From the NCBI RefSeq assembly GCF_963678635.1, contig NC_087063.1, positions 17,362,449 to 17,426,448 on the forward strand: a DNA stretch of 64,000 nt, given 5' to 3'. Source of the stretch: Symsagittifera roscoffensis (Eukaryota; Xenacoelomorpha; Acoela; Convolutidae). Numbering within the stretch: the first letter of the stretch is position 1; every line of letters begins with the position of its first letter. Both the position numbers and the translations under genes were made by a program. Under the pieces are notes generated by a model that saw only the letters and a program-made list of their open reading frames with translations, searched no databases and was not told the origin of the DNA. Shown piece after piece: positions 32,601-44,019 of this stretch.

Positions 32601-33605
32601 GATGCTGCGTTTTAGCATCCACAACCAGCAGGTGCGTCGGATATTTGCTGTTGCATTATGGTGCTGACCTGGATACCACCAGGTATTTCGAGCCCGATGT
32701 CTTTTGATATCCCTCGCTATGCTTCAGTTTCATTTCATTCTCAAGAGCCTGTCGCCAGCTTCCAATTTTCTGCTCAGTCTACAATGACCCCGGAAACATT
32801 TCCACGCTGAGGGCGGTCACCAATTCATGTGTTCTCTCAAGTCGTTCCAGTCATTTTACGGAGCTCGTCATACTATAGAATCCCAAGGCAGTTACTAGAT
32901 TCACCTCAGTAACACCGTGGCAGTCAGCAACTGAATCCATCTCGCTTTTGTCCGACACGCTTAGCCTCCCGAACAACCTCGTTAACTGGCAATGATGTTC
33001 AGCCAATGTCTCCAAGCAGTGAGCCGCTCCACACACGTGCCCTACCATTCCACAACTGGCGGCCCGGCAGGTGTCTGTTTTCATCCAATCACTCGGGAGA
33101 TTTCTCTCTGATGGTCCCATGGGCAACTTCTCCCTCTGCTTCTCCCTATCCGAGGCCAGGAAGTGGTGAATCACTGCTTAATCATGCAGGCTCTCATCGT
33201 CGTTCTCTTCTTGCTCAACATCAGCGGTAAGAACCCATATCAGACCCGCGTTCAGCTTTGGCACCACGAAAGTTTCATGAGTTCTCACATCGTCACTAGG
33301 CTGGTTTTCAGTGCACCGTCCCACGAACCACACTCAAAACTTACTTGCCCTTCCAACTTGGGAACCGAGGGTTCGGCCACTCGTTCCTCCAGAATTACTC
33401 CCAACTGCAGCTGTTCAGACGTTATCATCCCCAATTCCCGCACTCTCTCCACCCGGAAATTGAGGATTATCGGTTGCTCGAAGTCGAAGTACAAGTCCCT
33501 CGCTTTTTGGTTGACGAATGGATTACAAGCCATTCCCGGAACTCCTGAAACATATTGGAAGGACTTTTGCTTCCCCAACGTTGCATATTTTTTCAGACTC
33601 CGTAC
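32601..33605 (-). pseudogene. Downstream block copy 2, Cys/His-containing segment
   Basis: Counterpart of 6180-7100. The frame 33578-33285 has YVSGVPGMACNPFVN, matching YVSGVMGMAYNPFLD of copy 1. The frame 33174-32851 has a Cys-rich stretch (CRAASCGMVGHVCGAAHC) and VNLVTALGFYS, matching VNIATALGFFS. The Cys/His positions are only partly conserved, so a metal site is possible but unproven. Confidence 0.5.
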
Positions 33606-34196
33606 TCATTCCAGCAATTCCCTAGTGACTGTCAATTCTTTGTTGTAAAACCTCCTGACTTCCTCCAATCTCCCGTAGCTATCAAGGTCGTTCAGCTCCT
33701 TCGCCGGGATTCGCACTGGCATGTCCTGGAAGAGTTCCAACAAGGTTCTCAACAAAATTTTTTCACGCTTCGTTGTCCTCTGTCTGATAGCCTTTACACA
33801 TTCTTCAAACACTGGAGTGGGGATAAGATCCACCACGAATTTCACAAAGCAACCCGCATCTTTCCGTTTTGCCCATGCTATCGCGGAGTCGTCTTTGGCG
33901 ATCAGTGATTTCAGAGCTCCCAACAGTTCTAAGTGTTGTTGCCTGGCCTCGGTTTCGATAGTGGCTTCAAACTCCTGTCTTTTTGTCCCAATAAGACACC
34001 ACACAAGCGTGGCACCATCCCCTGGTACGAGTTCAGATGGACGGGACACTTTCACTAGTGACATCACTACTGTAGCTCTCGATTTCACAACCTTCGGGTT
34101 GACCACTTTGTCGCTCACTCTGTTCCTCAGTTTTCCCACGATAGACTTATACTTCCTCAGCCCTTTTTTGGCTCTTTTAACAGGCTGATCTCGCAT
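33606..34196 (-). pseudogene. Downstream block copy 2, helical region
   Basis: A 196-codon open frame. It covers, without interruption, the zone where copy 1 has its stop at 7375 and frame changes to 7225, and ends with LEEVRRFYNKEL (copy 1: LDEIRRFYNKKF). The first third is Lys/Arg-rich; the middle (ATLVWCLIG, LLGALKSLIAKDDSAIAW) matches the last 70 codons of 8460-7375. This reading-through argues against an intron in copy 1. Confidence 0.55.
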
Positions 34197-34239
34197 AACC
34201 GGATTCTTCTCTGCGCTTACCTCCGTGACTGTCTCGGTC

Positions 34240-35400
34240 AGATCGTCTGATTAGAGGACTCCATCATTTTTTCTTCCATTTCTCGCATGATGGGCTGCTT
34301 CAACCCCACTCTCATCACGGACTGAGAGCCGTATTTTCGGATTACGTTCCAAGTACTCTCCATAAAGGCTACACGCGTCCACACTTCAGCAGTCTTCTTT
34401 TCCAACTAGCTCTGGTATCGTTACCATTCTTCTTCAGGCAACGTGCTCAGTAATGCCACTTTCTTCGATTCATCCATCCTCCAGCTTCGAGGAGATTCAC
34501 AGAGCAGCTTGGACACGCTTCTTCTCTGTTGTGCCTCGATCAGGGACATAGGCTCCACGGTAGACAAGCTAGCCATAGGCTCCACGGGAGACAAGACATC
34601 ATCTTTAGTGCCTCATTCGTCCCACCATCTTCCGCTACATTAAAGTCAAGTTCCATGGATCTTTCTCCAGGGAACCCAGGCCAAATTTGCTCATCTTTTT
34701 ACCTATACCCTCCATAGGATCGTCCTCTCCCTGATTCTCATTGTTCGCGTCTTCCTTTCTTCCTTCATCGTATGGCTTGGGTCCCGGCCCAGAGGGGCCT
34801 TGGCACATGTCAACTCCTGAATCCGGCCGAGCCGGTATCATCAAGTCACCCGTCCATGCGGCGCCAATTCCTCTGTTGTCAGATAGATGCCTTTAATCGA
34901 CTCCATTGCCACTTTCAGCATCGCCACCGTCTCTCACCTGGGCCACTTCAATCTAGACTTATCGTCTGTTGGTGTATACACATCGTTCCAATGACCTGCA
35001 GACACCTCTGGCTTCCTCAATGGTATAGCTTTGTTTTTTTCTGCTCCATATATCCGAGAAAGTGAAATCAAAAGTATGCAGGGCTAAAGCGTTCCAACCG
35101 ATGAAGCGCGGCTCCATTCCCTCACTCCATTTCAACATTCTCTCCTCAACGTCCTGCGCGGCTCCAATCCTTGGTGCAAAAGCAGGACTGGTCAATCCCA
35201 ACAACATCCTTCTGATACGCGGATGTAGGGCGCATTTTTCTGGCAGCGGACTTGAATCCGCCAACCACATCTCCTGATGTTCCTTCACATGAGCATATAT
35301 ATCCGGCCAAGCCGGCATTTTTAATACGTCTTTTGTGCCCTTGATGATCGGTGGTAGATTCCAGAGCTTAGGATTGAACTGGACATTCAAAATGTCTTCA
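34240..35400 (-). pseudogene. Downstream block copy 2, central region
   Basis: The frame 35390-34959 (143 codons) aligns with the centre of 9926-8712 (LWNLPP, IRRMLLGL, EPRFIGWNALALHTFDF). Below 34950 the sequence is acidic and Gly/Pro-rich (34844-34635), as in the copy-1 linker, and ends in decayed sequence to about 34240. Copy 1 is about 0.4 kb longer in the charged linker. Confidence 0.5.
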
Positions 35401-36600
35401 AAGCGAGCCCATCCGTCATTTAGAGCTCTTGTTAGAATCCACTAAAACCCAGCCAGGTTCCGCTATCCCTTCGAACAGCCTATCCTCGCTCGCCAGTCTT
35501 GTCAGTTTCCGCTGCTCCATATATTTCAGCACGGAACAATCCACTACTGATACAAGGTTCACGTACAGGACTGAGTGTACGTGAACTGTCTTCCGTGAGT
35601 GTACTGCACGTGAGTGTACTCAATCTGTCTTCCGAAAGCATAGGTTGTTTGCTGGGCGTTGCACTAATTCATGCTCGCCACTCACTCCTGGCCCCATTTT
35701 CAATAGATGGCCAAAACTGGAAAATTCTAGCCCCAACCACTCATCCAACGCGACACTCGTCGTGCTAAAATACTTAAAATTTTGGATCGCGCTCGAGATG
35801 TCCGACCATATTGCAGGAAGTTCTGATCGAAAGGGGTAGTAAAGGTTGGAATCTACGTGTCGATTTGGTGCTGGTATCATCATGTCAACCTTTATCTAAC
35901 AAGACGACCATCGCATATACAAAATGCAGGGGTTCGGGCAGCAAGGCATAGCGGGTAGATAGTACGAAGATCACTTTGACCAGTTGCCTCGCGAAACATT
36001 CTCCTATTGATTTCTCGGCTTCCAACATGGCGTAGAGAAGTGTCTTGATCACCTCCCCTATCACCTCTGAGCATGGGATCAATCTGTCGATGAAAGCATT
36101 CAACATTCTCCTACTATGCAACTGGTCATTTAATCCGGCTATTATTACCACCTCTGGGTCCACGCTCACCACTCTCTGCCCACTTATCACCCTTCCCACC
36201 GCTTGTTCCCAATCTAATGTGAAGGCTGTTAGGAAAATCACGTCCGGCCAGAAGAGCGAGCGGGGCGGGTAGTCGGAGCTGGCTAAAACCAAAAATTCCC
36301 CAGCTTCATTTCCAGAGGGTCACGGGCCAAAAATAGGCTGTCCCCTTTTGGTGACTCCAGGTGCGCATATTTCTTCTCATCACCCTTCACTAAGCTGAAA
36401 CGAGGGTAATCCCTCGAATACTCGCCCGCGGACTGTCCCTGGGGCTTAGCAAACTGCCTGTACATTTTATGATGTTTGTTGTTGGGTTTGTTCTCGACTA
36501 GAAACTTCTCTTTACGGCTTGGTGGGGCTCTTTCTCTAACCTGATGACGTCAATGATCTCCTGTTCAGTGGTCCCATGATGTTATCTCTGGCAAACCTTC
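35401..36600 (-). pseudogene. Downstream block copy 2, G-x-N-D alpha/beta domain
   Basis: The frame 36292-35885 has VLASSDYPPRSLFWPD and VVIIAGLNDQLHSRRML, then LLPEPLHFVYAMVVLL. Copy 1 has VAGSDFEG, LLFAGVNDHLHATGFL and MPPALQFVYAVLIL at matching spacing. The frame 35883-35620 continues with the helical part (copy 1 MAAPNRELEQ; here MIPAPNRHVDS). 36465-36283 is a weakly conserved N-terminal lead-in. Conservation of N-D in G-x-N-D in both copies points to a real active or binding site. Confidence 0.55.
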
Positions 36601-38553
36601 CAGATCCAACAACCTCAACCGTCACCTATTGTCCCCACGGGCTGGGGTCTGGTCTATTCCACAATAACTCACTGGCGTTTTCGGTTTCATTAATCGCTGC
36701 AGGATCTGCTTGCGAGTTTCTTTGAGTCGATAGCGCCCTGCAATTTGGTTTGCGGTACTCATAATTGCTGGGGGAGCCACTTGTTGTGGATTACCTCTTT
36801 TCCCAAGTCGGTTCTCCAAAGATCGTTCTCGGGGAGCGGGGGTGGTTTTCAACTTCTGTCTCTCACGTCTGAGCTGGGAGTGGGCTGCACCACATTTGCC
36901 TCTGTAGCCAGAGTTCCTAGGCGAGTTGCTAGTGGTTTGGGTACCCGGGACATCACCCTGCCAGCAGGGCTACCTCGTGCCACAGGGTTAACCATAGTCA
37001 GCACCTCGGCCTACATCTTTTCTACCTTCGTCTGGAACGCGTCATTTTCCCACTGTATGCCCTGTTGGGTTTTGAAGAGCTTACCATCCTTCGTTAAGGC
37101 ACTGTGGTCCACCATTTTTAGTGCATTCTGGACGTCCATCAACCGAAGTTCGTTGGGATTGTCTGCAATCAGGTTCCTGACCATCGTATTCCAACAAATC
37201 AAGTTCCCATTCATAAAGTCGGCTATCGGTGAGCCGGCGTCTGGGTTCAGAGGGATGGTACACAAAGCCACAATCCTTGGTCAGTACCTATCCTTCAACT
37301 CGTTGAGGAGACAGATCAACAAGGATTCCCACTTCGCTTCGGGAGTGACGGGGTTTCTGGAAATGTCATTTGTCCCTATCATCAAGGTTAGTGTGTCCAC
37401 CCAATCATTGTTTTGTAGCTCCATCATCTTGATCACTTGAGCCACTGAGGCTCCGCCAAAGGAGATTACAGTGGTCTGGCCCACTACGAGGATCTCTTAC
37501 AAATCCCTTGCTAGGCTGTCTCCTATGATGAGGTGTTGGCTACCAGTCGGCACTGGTTGGTGGATCGTCGCCGCGTTGCAAGTCATACCGTTCACACAGG
37601 CCCTTGGGTGTTCTGCGGCAAACTGAACAAATTTCGTCGGGTGTTGAGATCCTTTCGGATGTCGATCACTCGCGACCTCACTTTGGCTCCACTCGGTACT
37701 GGACCGGCCGGTTCTGTGGAAACTGTTATCCTATTTCTTACGATTGGTGACTGGCTTGCACGCTGGTGTATCTCTTGCATCGTAACTTTTGCCACCTGCT
37801 CGATTTTCTCCTAAAACTGAGGCGTCAGCTAAGTATCCGGGGTGCCAGGTTTCGTGTTTCTCGCGTTTGAAGGCGAGCTCACTCGTTGCGGAGCTGCCCC
37901 CTCACTTGGTCTGTAAAACTCCTGGGGCTCAGCCTTCGTAGCCGTGTCGTGGTTCATCATGGCCGAGAGATCTGGCGACAATTTGCACACTCTCTCATTA
38001 AAGACCTCCTTCAGGTGTCTTATCTCTTCTTCCTTGAAGACGATTTGCAGCTCATCTTATTTTCTCTTCCACTCGTCACGTTCCTTCACTTTCTCCTTGT
38101 ATTCGTTGAGCTATATGCACAAATCTTGCCAGTCCTTGTCTCTCTTTTCGAGGGTCTCGCTGGTTTCTGCCGTTTTTAATTCGATCTGGTTCGTTCTCAC
38201 CCTCTTCGTTGGTGGAGCTGCACTTGGTGAATTCGCAGAGCACGACGGAGCCGGCGCATAGTGTGATCTTTTCGATCGGAATAGAGGCTGTGCTGAGTAA
38301 ATGGGGCGCACTGGCATGGGCATCTCTTCTAGCTTATAATCCCTCTGTTCGCCCAATCATGGCTCACGAGCCAGGTCATGCCCAGACATCTCTCCACGTC
38401 GCCAGCACATGAGTCAATTTTTGCTCTTCTCGGCGGTACGGGCTCGCCGAAAGCTAGCATCAACACCAATTCTGTGGTGTGATCCCCACAACCTTTTCGT
38501 CCCATCGCATTAAGGAGTGCGACGGTGAAAGTTGCGAGCTCATGGTCTTTCAT
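36601..38553 (-). pseudogene. Downstream block copy 2, coiled coil and SGNH-like domain
   Basis: Counterpart of 11582-13945. 38553-38329 matches the copy-1 N-terminus (ALLNAM... then ELVLMLAFGEP; copy 1 VMLNAIF and AVLMVGYTTD). 38160-37950 codes a Lys/Glu coiled coil. The SGNH-like domain runs from about 37530: HLIIGDSLARDL (GDS at 37515-37523), VISFGGASVAQV, TLMIGTNDISR (37365-37376 codes GTND), then ALCTIPLN and DGKLF near 37090. So blocks I, II and III are canonical here while block V lacks the expected His. At least three frame changes break it. Confidence 0.6.
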
Positions 38554-38757
38554 TCCAAAATTACACTCTTTCGATGGAGTAGTTCAAGTCAGCAGAACAT
38601 AATCATCACATAATCATAACCACATAATAGCATAAGATATCAATATCACATGTCAATATTACTACACAAAAACCTAGTACTTAATATTTATCCCAAAACC
38701 TAATCCTAATGCTTAAAAAGTAAACCTGGTAGCAAACATTTAACCCTACTCATAGCT

Positions 38758-39398
38758 CTAGCATATGCCCAGATAAGGCTTTTTTGGCAAGTAATTTTTT
38801 ATGTCTGTTTCCGAAAAAGTTACATGCACCAGAGCATATAGCTCCCTGGGATGCAATTTTCCCTATTGGGATCATAGACCGGCAAAGAGAGCGAGGTCAC
38901 TCCTCTTTCAACTAGGAAATCACTGAGTAGAGTTAGTGCCAGCACTAACTCTCGGGATTCACGTGTCGTACATCAGTGGCCTTAATTATCAAAAAACACA
39001 ATTTTTTCCCCGGTATTTGTGACGCAACACGGGGCAGCGCTATCATCCCTCCTACACCAGGCCTCTGTTTCCACAAAAACTCGATAATCTTGTATTCTTT
39101 TTTAAATTTGGCCGCTAGTGCTGTTTTAAAACTTATATCCGCACTTATCGCTATAGCGCACGTGCGTTCCGTGAGTATAAAACCATTGTCTGTCACGGCA
39201 AATTTGTTGGAATAGTGATTCGGTAGGTCAAAATGGGACTCGAAAATTCGTGGGAAAGGCGGTATTTCAGGGTTTTTGCCCTCCGTTTCTAGTTCTCCTG
39301 TCTCTCTTGCCGATTTTAATTCTTTTATGATAAAATTTTTGGAGTGGCTGAGTCCTACCCCCACTCCCCGGTCAAAAATATTCAACGACGTCCCCGTA
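38758..39398 (-). pseudogene. pol: Macro-like domain, copy 2
   Basis: Diverged homologue of 20531-21202: DRGVGVGLSHSKNFIIKEL, a CAIAISADISFKTALAAKF segment, RPGVGGMIALP, KLCFLIIKA, then, after a frame change near 38850-38940, LPVYDPNR and PRELYALVHVTFSETD up to a TAG at 38758-38760. The domain begins right at the junction with BEL integrase sequence (about 39398). The pattern of conserved Asp, GxGG and strand positions supports a macro fold. Confidence 0.6.
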
Positions 39399-39622
39399 AC
39401 AACTTCTATATGGATGGCTCCTACAGTCAAAAAAGTAAACAAGAATGCGCAACGTATCTGGGAACTGCGGAGAACCGTTGCATAAAAGGGTTCGAAGTAG
39501 TCTACGCTGCAGTTACTCAACGTCGCCTGGCGGTATCTTAAGCGCTCAACTGGTAGTTCAGACATTAGCAGTGTGACCGTTTTTGTCTTTCGCTTATGAT
39601 AAAAACGCGGATTTAAGTTCAA
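39399..39622 (-). pseudogene. pol: BEL/Pao integrase core fragment
   Basis: The minus frame has CSVDYFEPFYATV (39485-39505 codes VDYF) and FLFTFLTVGAIHIEVV. VDYFGPF followed by a LFTCL-x-x-RAIHLE strand is typical of BEL/Pao integrase cores and contains the first catalytic Asp. Directly after EVV the frame runs on without a stop into gypsy-type macro-domain sequence, making an in-frame chimera. Confidence 0.65.
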
Positions 39623-40159
39623 TGTTGGGAAGTAGAGACCTGAATTTTAAGATGGCATAAACCAAATGGATGATGGAAAAAAGATAATACATAGATTGGT
39701 CTCTTATTTCAGTGCAACTGGTTTACAAATAGTTTCAATAAGGGGTGACAACCATCAAGTATGATGGGATGTTTTTATTCTGAATTCGATTTCAGAGTGA
39801 CGGTTCATGCGGCTCGTGGACCGAAGAAGGTAACCAGGGCCGATAAAGGGGAGATTGCTGCAATAAAACTCAAGTTATTTACATGTTTCTCAGAATTTAG
39901 TAGTTTGAATTTGTCACGAATGCTTCTTTTTGTGAGAGCATCAAAAGTTTCATTTTTACAGTTTCGAGCTCAGAAGGTTTGACAATTCTAAGAGTTGCTC
40001 CACGGTAACGACGAAAATTGAAGTTTTACCTGAGTATGATTGCTACGGTGCTTAACAGTTTATTAAATGAGCTGCATTGAGGCCAAATAATGACAGGTTT
40101 AAATGGTGACAGGTTTGCGACAAAAATTGATGCGGTATCAGTAACAAAGTCAACGGGAC
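39623..40159. other. Non-coding spacer
   Basis: No gene or clear repeat is seen. Short open frames exist without motif support. By position it should be BEL internal or flanking sequence that has decayed. Confidence 0.3.
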
Positions 40160-40290
40160 CTTTGAATTGTAGTTTTTATTTCAGGTGGAAACATCATCAA
40201 GGACGACCTAATTCTCTTGTAGCGGTTTTCAGGATTGCGGAGCGGGCGATTGCATCTCTGCCAAAATTCAGGCTTAAGATTCAGGCTTAA
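40160..40290 (-). pseudogene. pol: BEL/Pao Pol C-terminus, decayed third copy
   Basis: Similar at DNA level to 42353-42510 and 44020-44170 (shared AGTGGAAACATC-like start and GTTTTCAGGATTGCGGAGCGGGCG-type core seen on the plus strand), but shorter and with internal loss. On the minus strand the core codes an IARSAILKTATG-like peptide, as found at the end of BEL/Pao Pol. Confidence 0.5.
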
Positions 40291-40299
40291 AATACGTCC

Positions 40300-40914
40300 T
40301 CTACAATACAAACAAGATCTCCGGACTTGAGGTCATGTTCGGCAGGTGTGTGCCACTAATGTTGTTTGTTGAGAGAATGTACTTACTCTCGTAATTACCA
40401 GACCAGATGGCGATAGAAGGTAGCGCTTGCGGCGGTCAAAGTGATCGTTAATTGCTACTGAAGGAAAACTCACGAAATGTTTTCCCACCAAGACGCTGTT
40501 ATGTTCGTTTGGGTCACTGCTAACAGGTGTAAGTGACGTGCATTCAAAGACTGTTCAGCAAGGCAGAACTTTGTCTGAAGAACTTCTTCAGTCATTTTGT
40601 GAGGTGTGGATATCGAGTAGAACACTATCTTGCATTTACGTACAAGCCGTTTTTACGATCCACCATGGTTGGGTGATGATGGAGGGTTGTACTTGCATTA
40701 TATATCTTTATGTACAAGAAGGGCGAGTGCGAGGTCATTCCACCCTCGAGTGCACAGAAGAAGCTCTTTCTCTGCGCCGACGCTGTTCGTTTCATTTTCA
40801 GACCAAACAATTGATGGGGTTCCGAGCCTTTATACTCCCATTGGAACCTTTTTACTCCCATAGGAACTTTATACTCCCATTGCGTAAGAGCTAGCGTTCC
40901 TTGGCCAAACAATT
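40300..40914. other. Unassigned stretch with a small triple repeat
   Basis: No family is recognised. At about 40828-40882 the motif TACTCCCATTGGAACC (variant TACTCCCATAGGAAC) occurs three times in tandem with spacing of about 20 bp. The remainder could be BEL LTR or flanking sequence. A 95-residue minus frame (40912-40625) covers it, but its only regularity comes from the triple repeat. Confidence 0.35.
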
Positions 40915-42110
40915 TCTACGTGAATGGATCTTGTGGTCCAAGTCGAGACAAACCAGAAGAGTTTTATTGAGGGAAGATCAATGAAATTTGGATGCTCCCT
41001 TCAGGGCGGGCCGAACTTTTCCCATATTGTTGGGGTTAAACACTGTGTGGTGAGAAAGATACCCTTCCCTAACGGAACGGTTTCTGGGTTCGGCTGCAAT
41101 AACTTTGGTTACACAACCTTTGTCATAATCGTCACGAAATGTTTTGCGTACGACTCTTTGAGTGTTTCATCTTTGTCTAAACGTTTTTCCAAAGACTTCG
41201 ATTGGGCAGGCTCAGAGAAAAACTTGTTTGGTAAAACTGAGTTGTCTTCAACCCAGAGCATGCTAACGGAGTATCTATGACCATCATGTATGGTAGTTGA
41301 TTCGAGGACTTGATTCGCCCTATAATCAGTTGAGACCCATCATCGACTTGCTTGTAGGCACCGTATGACTCAAGTTCATACCACGATTTGACCTGCTCTA
41401 CTAAACATACGTCCCCGATTTTGCATTTGAAGCGGGTGGAGATTAGAGCATTGGAGGAAAGAAGAGGACCACTCATGACCCATCCGATGGGAAGACGAAC
41501 GGCGAAAAGAGTTTTTTGACTTTTATCCTGGCCGTACTCAAGGGGACGGATATACTCATAGACATCCTGATCCAAAATCTTTTCTGCATCCGAAAACCGG
41601 TATTCAGTGGGGTTAGCAGACTCCAAAACAGGATGCTTCTCTTGCAACTTGGACACATAGATTATATCTGAACCTATATTTAAATCATCTTTGACAAAAG
41701 CGCAGACAGAGAAAGATATTTCTGGATCAAGTTCAGATGTGACCGTTAAGCTCACTTGTTTTGAGGCAATTAACACAGTGAACTGAATCCGTTTACAGTT
41801 AACTCAGTTTTGTCACTTGTCAGGTTGAGTCTTCAGGCTGAGTCACAAAACACGAGACATTAATTTCCTAAGGAGGGGTTGAAATGTATAGACTTATCAT
41901 AGGCATTAGCTCTTTGACGCTCATTAATGATGTTGCACAAGATGTGAAATACCAGATCTTTGATTGTGTTTTAAGAGCAGGAAAAATTACAGTTACGGGG
42001 AGTGCAAGGCTAGTTGAGGTATTTTCTGGAGTATGGGATGGAAAATGCGCTCAGCTCCATGCAATAACCCTTGTCTGTGCTCTTGCGTTCGGGCTCGGGT
42101 CATGTTTTTA
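40915..42110 (-). pseudogene. pol: BEL/Pao protease-RT region, unit 1
   Basis: The open frame 41776-41177 carries SELDPEISFSVCAFVKDDL, SDIIYVSKL, ILDQDVYEYIRPLEY, AVRLPIGWVMSGPL and VKSWYELESYGAYKQVD. These are landmark peptides of BEL/Pao between protease and RT. In another frame the sequence continues with MLWVEDNSVLPNKFFS and KSLEKRLDKDETLKESYAKH, then an HHTVFNPNN and SLNKTLL segment, the RT N-terminus. It stops at about 40915, before the RT catalytic part. It is a relic broken by frame changes. Confidence 0.75.
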
Positions 42111-42352
42111 ATTTAGGGTATTTCCTAAACATGTGAACTCCGTGCAGGCATGAAAAACAAATTTTGCTCTGAGCACAGAAAATGAGTTGGTTTTTTTTCA
42201 AGATGCTACATCTCCAAAGTGGATGCTTGACTTTACATTGCAAACTCGGACTATACTGAGGATTAATCTCAGTTTTTGATTTCGAATGCGCCGAAAAAAC
42301 TTAAACTGCGGTCTCTGTTCGTGAAGAGTTTTCATTTATTTTTCTTGTTTAG

Positions 42353-42510
42353 TTGCAGTTTACATTTCAAGTGGAAACATCCTCGGGCCCCAAAGGAGCG
42401 AGTAATGGAGCGAGTTTTACAAGAGGACGACTTAATTCTCCTGTAGCCGTTTTCAGGATTGCAGAGCGGGCGATCGCATCTTTGCCGAAAGTCAGGCTTA
42501 ATATACGTGC
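42353..42510 (-). pseudogene. pol: BEL/Pao Pol C-terminus, copy 2
   Basis: On the minus strand one frame codes FGKDAIARSAILKTATGELS and then RPLVKLAPLLAP, the typical last module of BEL/Pao integrase (R-x-x-x-V/L-K-T-x-x-G-x-x-x-R-P-x-x-K-L). Nearly the same as 44020-44170. It is followed in the coding direction by gag/protease sequence of unit 1, which is not the order of an intact element. Confidence 0.6.
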
Positions 42511-42544
42511 TAGGGGGTATCATTTGCGGGGCTACTTTCCGCTA

Positions 42545-43920
42545 CATCCCAAACAAGTCGGGACCAACCAGAAGAGCTTTATTGAGGGAACATCCATGAA
42601 AATTGGTTGCTCCAATTAGGGTGCGCCAAATTTTCACGACTTCTTGGGGTTAACCACTGGGTGGTGAGGAAGAACCATTCCCTCATGGAACGGTTTCTGG
42701 TGTCGTGGGCACTAACTTTGAACACATACCCTCGGTCTTAATCGTCACGAATTGTTTTTCTGTGCGACTCTTTGAGTGTTTCATCTTTGTCTAAACGTTT
42801 TTCCAAATACTTCAATTGGGCAGGCTCAGAGAAAAAATTGTTTGGTGAATATGAGTTGTCTTCAGCCCAGAGCATGCTAACGGAGTATCTTTGACCATCG
42901 TGTATGTTAATTGCTTCAAGGACTTGTTTCGCCCTGAAATCAGCTGAGGACCTAGCATCTAATTGCTTGTAGGTACCGTATGATTCAATTCCATACCAAA
43001 ACTTGTCCTGTCCTACCTAACAAACGTCGTCGATATTGCATTTTAAGCATTTGGAGATAAGAGCACTGGAGGAAAGAAAGAGACCAAGTAAAACCCATCT
43101 GATGGGAAACCGAGCGGCGAAAGGCTTTTTGACTTTTCTGGCAGTACGTAAGGGGGAAGGATATACTCATAGATATATTAACCTAAAAGCTTTTTTACAT
43201 CCAGATATCGATCCAGATATCGGTGATTGGCGGGTTAACAGCTTCCAAGTGAGGATACTTGCAACTTGGAAACAATGATTATATCTGAACCTATAATAAC
43301 GTCATTTTTGACATATGCTTAAACAGAAAAAAATGTGTCTGAAGTAAATTCAGATCAGACCGTTAAGTCCACCTATTCTGAGGCAACACCCTCGGTGGAA
43401 TTGAATCCATTTACAGTTATTTCAATTATGTCGCCTGTCAGGTTAAGTCTCCCTGCGATATCAGATGGCAAATAAGAATGACTGCACATAACACGAGACA
43501 TTAGTTCATCAGCACGGGTTGAAATATATAGACTTATGATAGGCATTAGGTCTTTGACGCACATTAATGATGTTACACAAGTGAAATGTTGTGAGTTCAG
43601 CTTTGATTGTGTTCTAACTGCAGGTTTATTAACCTTTACGGCGAGTGCAGTTCCAGATGAGTATTTTCTGAAGTATGGGCTGGAAAGATGCGCTCAGCTC
43701 TATGCAATAACACCTTGTGTGTGCTCTTGCATTCGAGTTTGAGACATGTTTTTGGCTTTGGGCATTTCCTAAAAATGTTATTTCGTTGAAGACAAGAAAA
43801 AGAAAGCTTGCTCTCCGCGCAGAAATTTGCGCGTTGAGTTGGCGTTGGCGTTTGTTGTTTTTTTTGAAGACGCTACATCTCCGAGGTGGATGCTTGCCTT
43901 TACAGTGCAAACAGGGACTA
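42545..43920 (-). pseudogene. pol: BEL/Pao gag end, protease and RT start, unit 2
   Basis: A diverged duplicate of unit 1. The zone 43910-43630 may carry the gag zinc-finger end (CKGKHPPRRC). 43564-43373 has CSHSYLPSDIAGRLNLTG, resembling the protease core. Then come decayed SVxAYVKND and GSDII segments, and near 42900-42550 MLWAEDNSY, LEKRLDKDETLKES and SLNKALLVGPDL. Many stops are present. The RT part stops at the same point as in unit 1, at the junction with a Pol C-terminus. Confidence 0.6.
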
Positions 43921-44019
43921 TACTGAGGATTTATCTCAGTTTTTGATTTCGGATGCGCCGAAAAAACTTAAACTGCGGTCTCTGTTCGTGAAGAGTTTTC
44001 ATTTAATTTTCTTGTTTGG

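Larger units (their letters stand above)
31500..39398 (-). mobile_element. Giant gypsy-type element, copy 2 (3' part only)
   Basis: Minus strand: macro-like domain (39398-38758), a 204-bp spacer, then the downstream block from 38553 to about 31500. All recognisable segments of copy 1 occur in the same order, but protein similarity is only moderate, so the copies are old relatives and not a recent duplication. Gag, protease, RT and integrase of gypsy type are missing. At about 39398 the sequence switches to a BEL/Pao integrase fragment. The block is shorter than in copy 1 (about 7.05 versus 8.9 kb) and more broken. Confidence 0.65.

Noticed and set aside
38945-39622. A single native 225-residue protein
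   Set aside because: The first part is BEL integrase and the second a gypsy macro domain. The open frame is an accidental or recombinational fusion.
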